A stretch of DNA of 64,000 nt from Demequina oxidasica. Its GTDB lineage: Bacteria > Actinomycetota > Actinomycetes > Actinomycetales > Demequinaceae. Below are positions 58,105 through 64,000 of this stretch, piece by piece. The stretch covers positions 711,322 to 775,321 of the forward strand of contig NZ_BBRE01000001.1 of assembly GCF_000975115.1 (NCBI RefSeq), given 5' to 3'. Under the pieces are notes generated by a model, which did no database searches, was not told the origin of the DNA, and worked only from the letters and a program-made list of their open reading frames with translations. Position numbers and translations under genes: made by a program. The stretch's first letter is position 1, and each line of letters begins with the position of its first letter.

Positions 58105-58207
58105 GGTTCTTTCCTTTCCGAGCACCCGCTATTTGATGCTCGAGGTTCCTGCCGAGGATCTGTCTCGGTCAGGGTCAAAGTTCTGAAGTTGGAAGGTGAG
58201 GAAGGGG

Positions 58208-58270
58208 GCCGATGCTGTAGCAGCATCGGCTTCCCGGCCCTACGAGTGCGTAGGGGGTTACCCCCTACGC
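58208..58270 (-). other. Two perfect hairpins between rpsK and rpoA
   Basis: GCCGATGCTG (58208-58217) pairs with CAGCATCGGC (58221-58230), and GCGTAGGGGG (58248-58257) pairs with CCCCCTACGC (58261-58270), each with a three-base loop. They fill much of the 171-base gap. No U tract follows, so they may be attenuators, processing sites or a leader for rpoA. Confidence 0.75.
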
Positions 58271-58275
58271 CACGA

Positions 58276-58665
58276 CTAGTTGCGGCGACGCTTGGGCGGG
58301 CGGCAACCGTTGTGTGCCTGCGGGGTGACGTCCTTGATGGAAGTCACCTCGAGGCCGGCAGCCGTCAGCGAGCGGATTGCAGTGTCGCGGCCCGAACCCG
58401 GGCCCTTAACGAAGACGTCGACCTTGCTCATACCGGCATCCTGTGCGCGGCGAGCAGCGGCCTCGGCAGCCATCTGAGCGGCGTAAGGGGTTGACTTGCG
58501 TGAACCCTTGAAGCCAACCTGGCCTGACGACGACCACGACACGACGGCGCCCGAGGGGTCCGTGATGGAGATGATCGTGTTGTTGAAGGTCGACTTGATG
58601 TGAGCCTGACCGTGGGCAACTGTCTTCTTGATCTTCTTGCGCGGCTTGCGCGTGGGAGCGGCCAT
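58276..58665 (-). CDS. rpsK: 30S ribosomal protein S11
   Basis: A 129-residue S11: [60 protein letters not shown] and the ending [13 protein letters not shown]. It is three bases from rpsM and is cotranscribed with it. Confidence 0.98.
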   Translation of the reverse strand: MAAPTRKPRKKIKKTVAHGQAHIKSTFNNTIISITDPSGAVVSWSSSGQVGFKGSRKSTPYAAQMAAEAAARRAQDAGMSKVDVFVKGPGSGRDTAIRSLTAAGLEVTSIKDVTPQAHNGCRPPKRRRN

Positions 58666-58668
58666 GGC

Positions 58669-59037
58669 TTACTTCTTCTTTCCGGCGACGGTCTTCTTGC
58701 GGCCCTTGCGGGTACGCGCATTGGTCTTAGTGCGCTGACCGCGCACGGGCATACCGCGACGGTGGCGGAGTCCCTGGTAGTTGCCAATCTCCACCTTGCG
58801 GCGGATGTCGGCTGCCGTCTCACGGCGGAGGTCACCCTCCACCATGAAGTTAGCTTCGATGTAGTCGCGCAGCGCAACCAGCTCGGCGTCGCCAGCATCC
58901 TTCACGCGCAGGTCTCCGCTCACGCCAGTGGCGGCGAGGATCTGCAGGGCGCGGGTGCGGCCGATGCCATAAATATAAGTAAGGGCGATCTCCATGCGCT
59001 TATCGCGCGGAAGGTCGACACCAACAATACGTGCCAT
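58669..59037 (-). CDS. rpsM: 30S ribosomal protein S13
   Basis: A 122-residue S13: [60 protein letters not shown] and a lysine-rich end. Start ATG 59037. It contacts the 50S subunit and tRNA. Confidence 0.98.
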   Translation of the reverse strand: MARIVGVDLPRDKRMEIALTYIYGIGRTRALQILAATGVSGDLRVKDAGDAELVALRDYIEANFMVEGDLRRETAADIRRKVEIGNYQGLRHRRGMPVRGQRTKTNARTRKGRKKTVAGKKK

Positions 59038-59161
59038 TCTTCTACTCCATTAGTAGTCAGAGGTCTGACGCCTGGTCGCCCCGCTGTTCTTGTGCGGGTC
59101 TCGGCCTCTGAGCCGAGAGTTCCGTCCTAGGACGGTGACCAAACGCGGTCTTATTTTTTGT

Positions 59162-59275
59162 CTAGCCCTGACGCTGCTTGTGACGCAGGTTCTCGCAAAT
59201 GACCATTACTCGGCCATTACGACGAATTACCTTGCACTTGTCGCAGATGGGCTTGACGCTGGGCTTAACCTTCAT
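59162..59275 (-). CDS. rpmJ: 50S ribosomal protein L36
   Basis: A 37-residue protein, [20 protein letters not shown] then [17 protein letters not shown]. The zinc-binding C-x2-C and C-x4-H pattern of the zinc-containing L36 form is intact (CDKC, CENLRH). Located between infA and rpsM as expected. Confidence 0.97.
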   Translation of the reverse strand: MKVKPSVKPICDKCKVIRRNGRVMVICENLRHKQRQG

Positions 59276-59329
59276 GGTTCTTTCCTTCGACGTCGGGGCG
59301 TTGACGTAACTTCACGCCAGCGACGACGA

Positions 59330-59551
59330 TTACTTGTAGCGGTAAACGATACGGCCGCGGGACAGATCGTACGGGCTCAACTCCACCACCACGCGGTCCT
59401 CTGGGAGGATCCGAATGTAGTGCTGTCGCATCTTGCCTGAGATGTGGGCGAGGACGAGGTGGCCGTTGGTCAATTCCACTCGGAATGACGCGTTCGGCAA
59501 TGCCTCGACCACGGAACCTTCGACCTCAATGACGCCGTCTTTCTTGGCCAT
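59330..59551 (-). CDS. infA: Translation initiation factor IF-1
   Basis: ATG 59551 yields the usual 73 residues ([53 protein letters not shown]). The OB-fold protein blocks the ribosomal A site during initiation. The next gene upstream is an LRV-like protein where map would be expected, so the block is interrupted here. Confidence 0.97.
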   Translation of the reverse strand: MAKKDGVIEVEGSVVEALPNASFRVELTNGHLVLAHISGKMRQHYIRILPEDRVVVELSPYDLSRGRIVYRYK

Positions 59552-59676
59552 AAACTCCGCTAACGTTGGTGGACAGTGCATCCGGGCGCGCAAAAACGCC
59601 CGACGAACAACTATACGGCATGCGGGAGCTCGACTCAACCGCAGAGCCCCATACCCCGGGGCAATCTGTTTTCGGA

Positions 59677-59994
59677 TTAACGGAAACTGTTGCGAAGGCG
59701 CTGAACTGCCAGGTCCGCAACCCGTTGGTTACGGTGATCTCCCAAGTTCCGAATCACCGACGACGGCGTCTTGGAGTTCGCGATGACCGCTTCGAGCACT
59801 ACAACCTGGTGATCATGGCCCAAGGAGATGAGGGCTCCCGCAGGGCAGTCGCTACGCGACGCGACCGCGGCTCGCACCTGCGGCTCGCGGCTGGTGGCTA
59901 GTGCCATGAGCTCTGGCCCAACGACCGAGGGGTCAAGGGCACGGAGGACGTCCTCGGACGCGCCACGTGTAGATGTGGATCCAATTGTCATCAT
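59677..59994 (-). CDS. LRV-like (leucine-rich repeat variant) protein, copy 1
   Basis: The 105-residue product, ATG at 59994 with GAGGG nine bases upstream (a second ATG follows directly), is made of helical repeats: [37 protein letters not shown], then [20 protein letters not shown]. The spacing of about 24 residues and the form xCPxxxLxxLxxDxxxxVRxAVAxN match leucine-rich-repeat-variant (LRV) or HEAT-like repeats. It is the shortest of three tandem paralogues. No catalytic domain, signal or membrane segment. A TAGTAT box at 60022-60027 may be its -10. Function unknown. Confidence 0.75.
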   Translation of the reverse strand: MMTIGSTSTRGASEDVLRALDPSVVGPELMALATSREPQVRAAVASRSDCPAGALISLGHDHQVVVLEAVIANSKTPSSVIRNLGDHRNQRVADLAVQRLRNSFR

Positions 59995-60107
59995 TGCTCA
60001 CCCTCTTCGGTCGACAATTGCATACTACGACTTTGGGTGCCACAAAACCGAATTTGTGTGAAAAAGCCGACATAGTAGACGCGCGCGCTTGTTGTCCAGG
60101 AGCCCAA

Positions 60108-60665
60108 CTACGGCTTCATCGGCTCAGTGCGCCCGACGGGGAAGAAGACGGTTGGTGCCGGAGCCTGTATATCTTGATCGACTCGTACTGGGGGGATGGG
60201 TCGCGGAGCCAGCGTTCCATCCATCCGCGGCCGGGCCGGAGACGGACGAACGCTCGGAGGGCCCCCCCTCATGGCTCCAGCGGCCACTGCCCGTACGTCT
60301 TCTTTGCGGTGCTGTGCAAGGCGTTGCAGAAGGTCGTGCGGCGTGGCGTCATTTCGCGCAATCGCCTTAACGACGGTGACGTCTCTGTCCCCCATGAGGT
60401 GCTCCAATATGGCACGCGCGGTAGTGCTGTTGGCTGCCACCGACGCCCGCACCCCCGCTTTATGGTCGTGCGCCAGCGCTGCAAGTACTCCAAGCGGGCA
60501 GTCCGTGCGAGCCCCGATTGCCTCGCGAATTGCATTGCTCTTGGAGGTCGCGAGTTGCATCATTCGGGCTGTGGTGAGATTGGCGCCTATTGCCTCGTGC
60601 CACTCGGAGCTCGTTTCCCTCTGAACCGTGTACTCGCGACCGAGCGCCAGGCCCGAACTCGACAT
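60108..60665 (-). CDS. LRV-like protein, copy 2
   Basis: Reads MSSSGLALGREYTVQRETSS from ATG 60665, giving 185 residues. The start is uncertain: there is no good ribosome binding site, GTG codons lie further upstream, and the frame is open to 60944. The repeat core aligns with the other copies (MMQLATSKSNAIREAIGART, DCPLGVLAALAHDHKAGVRA, SVAANSTTARAILEHLMGDR, DATPHDLLQRLAQHRKEDVR). A Pro/Arg-rich tail (RGGPPSVRPSPARPR) follows and ends FFPVGRTEPMKP. Likely a protein-binding scaffold; function unknown. Confidence 0.7.
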   Translation of the reverse strand: MSSSGLALGREYTVQRETSSEWHEAIGANLTTARMMQLATSKSNAIREAIGARTDCPLGVLAALAHDHKAGVRASVAANSTTARAILEHLMGDRDVTVVKAIARNDATPHDLLQRLAQHRKEDVRAVAAGAMRGGPPSVRPSPARPRMDGTLAPRPIPPVRVDQDIQAPAPTVFFPVGRTEPMKP

Positions 60666-60991
60666 GAGCGCGCGCGACCACGATCCCGTGTCTGCCACCG
60701 CGCTCACCGTCCCTGGTTGTCCCGTAAACACTACGAGAGTGAAGTGAACCCCTGGTAAACGCCACATGGCAGCAAAGTGAAGACAATACTCATATCCGAG
60801 CTTGGTCGGGGGCATAGTCTGCGCCGTCGTGAATCGAGGCCAGGCCGTCACGTGAGGCACCGGCTCAGCTGGGGTGGGCATGGCAGCGGTCTCCCCCTGC
60901 GCGCTCGTCATGGAGGAAGGTACCGCCAGCGTCCTTCCTGGCACCTTCCACTACGTCGCAGGGAGTGCGCCCACGTTCGGACGCTCAGTGA
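60666..60991. other. Gene-free stretch between LRV copies 2 and 3
   Basis: No separate gene is supported. A TAGTGT hexamer (60728-60733, minus strand) could be a promoter element for copy 2. If the true start of copy 2 lies upstream of 60665, part of this stretch is coding. Confidence 0.4.
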
Positions 60992-61522
60992 TCAAAAGGT
61001 CCGGAGTGGTCCTGCTGGCTCACCCGTGGAGTGACTCAGCTCGGCACCTCGCTCACCTTCCGCGGACGCTACCGGAATGAATGCGCGGTCACGAAGTTCA
61101 GGTGTGTGGACGTCTTCCACCACGGCCGATGCGTGGTCAGGCGAGTTCAATCGAGACGCCGCCGCACTTCTCACCGAGGACCTTCTATGGAGACTCAGAT
61201 CCTCCAGCAGGTCCGGGCTCAGATTCGGGTTTGTGAGCAGACTGATGAGGACGTCGGGGCTGCGGTCTGCGCTCAAATACGCCATGACTGTCCTCGAAGC
61301 GATCGGGTTTGCCGCGACAGCGACCCTGACCGGAGCCGCGTGATCATGGGCGAGGGTGACTAGCATTCCTAGTGGGCAGTCCGCCCGCCCTGCCACAGCC
61401 TCACGAACCAGCTTGTTCGACGAGGCCCCGAGTTCGAGGAGTCGCTCCCGCGTCAGTTGCCCCGACGTCGCTTCAAGTACCTCGGGGCTTGCCCCCGGTG
61501 CATACGAAAAACCTCGTGCCAT
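60992..61522 (-). CDS. LRV-like protein, copy 3
   Basis: ATG 61522 with GGGGG six bases upstream yields 176 residues beginning MARGFSYAPGASPEVLEATS; an in-frame ATG at 61576 is less likely. The repeats read LGASSNKLVREAVAGRADCP, LGMLVTLAHDHAAPVRVAVA, ANPIASRTVMAYLSADRSPD and NPNLSPDLLEDLSLHRRSSV, close to the LRV consensus. A variable C-terminal tail follows (VVEDVHTPELRDRAFIPVAS). Copy 3 is next to map. It shares the core DCPxGxLxxLxHDH with both other copies. Confidence 0.75.
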   Translation of the reverse strand: MARGFSYAPGASPEVLEATSGQLTRERLLELGASSNKLVREAVAGRADCPLGMLVTLAHDHAAPVRVAVAANPIASRTVMAYLSADRSPDVLISLLTNPNLSPDLLEDLSLHRRSSVRSAAASRLNSPDHASAVVEDVHTPELRDRAFIPVASAEGERGAELSHSTGEPAGPLRTF

Positions 61523-61636
61523 GACTACCCCCGCGCATCGTGGCGCTCCGGGATTCGAAGCCCCCTTGCACTTCACAATCTAGGCGCCGCCGATTGCAGG
61601 CACGTCGCCGCCGTGTAACAACTGGGTGTCGCAAGG

Positions 61637-62449
61637 CTACGGGATTGGCGTAGGTACTACGCCAAACTCGGCGAGACCGCCAGCACCGCCATCGGATGCC
61701 GTCAGAACCCAAATTCCTGCCTCATGAATGGCGATGGAGTGCTCCCAGTGTGCAGCTCGCGAGCCATCCGCGGAGATCACCGTCCAGTCATCGGCAAGGA
61801 TGTTCGAATCTCCAGTCCCGATCACCAGCATCGGCTCAATCGCGAGGCACATGCCGGGACGGACCTTCACCCCGCGAGAGCGCGTGCGGTAATTGAGTAC
61901 ATCCGGCGGCTGGTGCATCGCAGTACCGATACCGTGTCCGACGTACCCTTCCAGCGGATACAGGCCCGCGGCGTCAGCCACATCCTCAACTGCCGCGGAC
62001 ACTTCTCCTAGGCGTGACGCCGTGGCAAGCGCCGCGATGCCGGCGAAGAGCGAGCGGCGCGTCTCCTCGACCAGTTCGATGTCTCGGTCGGACTTGGGTG
62101 TACCGACGATGAACGTCACTGCGCTATCCCCATGCCAACCATCGATGATGGCACCGCAATCGATCGAGATCACGTCACCATCCTCAATCACACGGGTGCC
62201 GGGGATGCCATGCACGACTTCGTCATTGATCGACACACAGCAAGACGCCGGAAAGCCGTGATAGCCAAGGAAATTGGAGGTGGCGCCACCCTCCGCAATT
62301 GCCTTCGCAGCTGCAGTGTCTACGTCAAATGTGCTGGCGCCCACGACCGCCGCAGCCTTCGCGGCAGCCAGCGCCTTCTCCACGACCAGGCCTGCCTGCG
62401 CCATCACGCGCATCTGCGCGGTCGTCTTGTACTCGATGTTGCCGCTCAC
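61637..62449 (-). CDS. map: Methionine aminopeptidase, type I
   Basis: Removes N-terminal Met from nascent proteins. The 270-residue protein starts at a GTG (MSGNIEYKTTAQMRVMAQAG). Metal ligands are visible: Asp in ISIDCGAIIDGWHGDSA, His in GYVGHGIGTAMHQPPD, Glu in AIEPML and Glu in WEHSIAIHEAG. It lies 9 bases after adk and is part of the secY-adk-map operon. Confidence 0.96.
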   Translation of the reverse strand: MSGNIEYKTTAQMRVMAQAGLVVEKALAAAKAAAVVGASTFDVDTAAAKAIAEGGATSNFLGYHGFPASCCVSINDEVVHGIPGTRVIEDGDVISIDCGAIIDGWHGDSAVTFIVGTPKSDRDIELVEETRRSLFAGIAALATASRLGEVSAAVEDVADAAGLYPLEGYVGHGIGTAMHQPPDVLNYRTRSRGVKVRPGMCLAIEPMLVIGTGDSNILADDWTVISADGSRAAHWEHSIAIHEAGIWVLTASDGGAGGLAEFGVVPTPIP

Positions 62450-62458
62450 GCGACGAAT

Positions 62459-63025
62459 CTACTTGCCGTCGACGGCCGTGACCAGTCGGGAGGTGACATC
62501 ATCGACGTCACCCATCCCGTCCACCTGCACCAGAAGGCCGTGACCCTCGTAGTACGCGGTCAGCGGCGCGGTCGAGGTCGAGTAGACCTCAAGACGCTTA
62601 CGAATTACTGGCTCGGTGTCGTCCTCTCGGCCCTCAATCTCGGCGCGCTTGATCAGCCGCTTGGTGACCTCATCAAAGTCAGCGGTGATCTCAATCGCCG
62701 CATCGAGCTTGACATCGAGGTCACTGAGCATGGTGTCCAGCTCCACCGCCTGGTCAGGGTTGCGCGGGTAGCCATCAAGGAGAAAGCCTGCGTGAACGTC
62801 ATCCTGCGCGAGGCGATCGCGAACCATTGCGTTGGTCACCTCGTCGGGCACGAGCGCCCCTGCGGACATGTACTCCTGCGCCTTGCGGCCAAGCGCGGTC
62901 TTGCCCTTGACGTTGGCACGGAAGATGTCGCCCGTAGAGATTGCCGGAATGCCAAGGCGATCCGCAAGACGTGCTGCCTGCGTGCCCTTTCCAGCGCCTG
63001 GAGGACCTAAGAGAACTGCCCGCAT
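62459..63025 (-). CDS. adk: Adenylate kinase
   Basis: The 188-residue enzyme (AMP + ATP = 2 ADP) has P-loop LLGPPGAGKGTQA, AISTGDIFRANVKGKTALGR and LLDGYPRNPDQAVELDTML. It is the short form without the zinc-finger LID insertion found in many Gram-positives. Its ATG shares one base with the secY stop codon (TAATG), so it is translationally coupled. Confidence 0.97.
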   Translation of the reverse strand: MRAVLLGPPGAGKGTQAARLADRLGIPAISTGDIFRANVKGKTALGRKAQEYMSAGALVPDEVTNAMVRDRLAQDDVHAGFLLDGYPRNPDQAVELDTMLSDLDVKLDAAIEITADFDEVTKRLIKRAEIEGREDDTEPVIRKRLEVYSTSTAPLTAYYEGHGLLVQVDGMGDVDDVTSRLVTAVDGK

Positions 63026-64000
63026 TACTTAAGGAACCCTTCGTAGTGACGCTGCTCGAGCTGCGACTGGATGCGCTTGACCGTGTCGAGTCCGACACCC
63101 ACCAGAATCAGAACCGACGCCCCGCCGAACGGGATGTTGGTATTGAGCCCAAGCGCCACGAACATGATCGTGGGGATCAGCGCAACTATCGCTAGATACA
63201 GCGAGCCGGCCGCGGTGATGCGCGAGAGAACGTAGCTGAGGAACTCTGCCGTCGGCTTTCCGGGCCGAATGCCCGGCACGAAGCCACCGTACTTCTTCAT
63301 GTTGTCCGCGACCTCGTCCGGGTTGAACGTGATGGCAGTGTAGAAGTACGCAAAGAAAATGATCAACAGTGCGTAAAGCGCGATGTTCAACGGCTGTCCC
63401 GGGTCCGCGACATGGTCGCGCAACCAGATCACCCAGTCCGAGGGGGTGTCACCCGAGAACTGCACAATCACTGTGGGAAGCGTCAGCAAGGATGACGCGA
63501 AGATCACGGGGATCACTCCGGCCATGTTGATCTTCAACGGGATGTACGTCGAGGATCCACCGAGCATCTTGCGGCCCACCATGCGCTTGGCATACTGAAC
63601 GGGGATACGACGCTGTGATTGCTCCACGTAAACGACCGCCGCGATCACGATGCCCACCATGATCGCCACGATGATCGTGTTCTGTACTCCATTGGTGGAG
63701 TTCCAGATGCTGCTCACCGCACCGGGGAACGAGGCTGCGATAGAGGTGAAGATCAGTAGCGACATTCCGTTACCGATGCCGCGCTCAGTGATGCGCTCAC
63801 CGAGCCACATCACCAGCACCGTACCAGCGGTCATGGTCAACACCATCATGGTGATGATCTGCCACGACTCGTTGGGGATGATCGGCAGTGCGCAGCCGGG
63901 GAAGAATACGTCGTTTCTTGCGAGTGTGACGTAGGAGGCGGACTGCAGCGCGGCGAAACCAACAGTGATGTAGCGCGTGTACTGCGTCAGCTTGGCCTGA
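63025..64000 (-). CDS. secY: Protein translocase subunit SecY (N-terminus outside window)
   Basis: About 325 C-terminal residues are in the window. They include ESWQIITMMVLTMTAGTVLV, the cytosolic-loop region GERITERGIGNGMSLLIF, EQSQRRIPVQYAKRMVGRKM, NMAGVIPVIFASSLLTLPTV, FNPDEVADNMKKYGGFVPGI and the final helices TAAGSLYLAIVALIPTIMFV, which are diagnostic of SecY. It forms the membrane channel for secreted proteins. The start codon lies beyond base 64000. Confidence 0.97.
   Translation of the reverse strand, partial: QAKLTQYTRYITVGFAALQSASYVTLARNDVFFPGCALPIIPNESWQIITMMVLTMTAGTVLVMWLGERITERGIGNGMSLLIFTSIAASFPGAVSSIWNSTNGVQNTIIVAIMVGIVIAAVVYVEQSQRRIPVQYAKRMVGRKMLGGSSTYIPLKINMAGVIPVIFASSLLTLPTVIVQFSGDTPSDWVIWLRDHVADPGQPLNIALYALLIIFFAYFYTAITFNPDEVADNMKKYGGFVPGIRPGKPTAEFLSYVLSRITAAGSLYLAIVALIPTIMFVALGLNTNIPFGGASVLILVGVGLDTVKRIQSQLEQRHYEGFLK

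Noticed and set aside
59973-60758. A 261-codon plus-strand frame across the LRV region
   Set aside because: It lies antisense to copy 2, with no ribosome binding site. The minus-strand paralogues share conserved repeats, which supports the other strand.
61540-61585. T-arm-like sequence (CTTCGAATCCC then GCGCCA) on the minus strand, possibly a tRNA remnant or attachment site
   Set aside because: The T stem has mismatches and no other tRNA arm can be folded. No integrase or matching repeat is present on the other side of the LRV cluster.

Overview
The window is a gene-dense, high-GC chromosomal segment from an actinobacterium, most likely of the order Micrococcales (Demequina- or Cellulomonas-like; genus not determinable by eye). 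The evidence is a WhiB-family gene (WhiD/WhiB3 type), GuaB3 beside GuaB, many GTG/TTG starts, TANNNT -10 boxes placed directly before start codons (leaderless transcripts), and a gene order (guaB3, guaB, whiD, groES, tsaD-rimI-tsaB-tsaE-alr, acpS-glmS, glmM-rpsI-rplM, truA-rplQ-rpoA-rpsK-rpsM-rpmJ-infA, map-adk-secY) that matches the order recalled for Mycobacterium tuberculosis. No insertion sequence, prophage, CRISPR array or rRNA operon was seen. One tRNA gene (tRNA-Ala, CGC anticodon) is present.

Layout. 1-4.4 kb: a truncated FKBP-like lipoprotein gene, a small hypothetical, tRNA-Ala, an HdeD-like membrane protein and a secreted beta-helix protein. 4.6-10.5 kb: PcrA helicase, a diguanylate cyclase, a DHFR-like reductase and a DEAD-box RNA helicase. 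10.8-15.5 kb: a response regulator and histidine kinase divergent from a PspC-domain membrane protein, a small membrane protein and a lipoprotein, probably one envelope-stress module. 15.6-20.8 kb: two diguanylate cyclases, one apparently in an operon with SURF1, a DUF3817 protein and GuaA. 21-26.9 kb: pta-ackA-xfp, the phosphoketolase/acetyl-phosphate pathway. 26.9-37.8 kb: mixed metabolism, including an oxidoreductase, an ABC-F ATPase, a glutamine amidotransferase, GuaB3, a DEDDh exonuclease, glutamate dehydrogenase, a TSUP transporter, a DsrE/TetR divergent pair with visible operators, and GuaB.

38-49.9 kb: WhiD, GroES under a perfect CIRCE operator, a THUMP-like methyltransferase, a GH3 N-acetylhexosaminidase, the t6A genes tsaD/tsaB/tsaE with rimI, then alr, acpS, glmS and coaA. 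50-52.3 kb: a PadR regulator and a DHA2-type exporter. 52.3-64 kb: DedA, glmM, ribosomal protein genes, truA, rpoA, infA, map, adk and the C-terminal part of secY.

The main accessory feature is a tandem family of three leucine-rich-repeat-variant (LRV-like) proteins at 59.7-61.5 kb, wedged between infA and map inside this otherwise conserved ribosomal block. Functionally the window combines purine/GTP supply (guaA, guaB, guaB3) with three c-di-GMP synthases, UDP-GlcNAc synthesis (glmS, glmM), D-alanine supply (alr), t6A tRNA modification, and the core transcription and translation apparatus.
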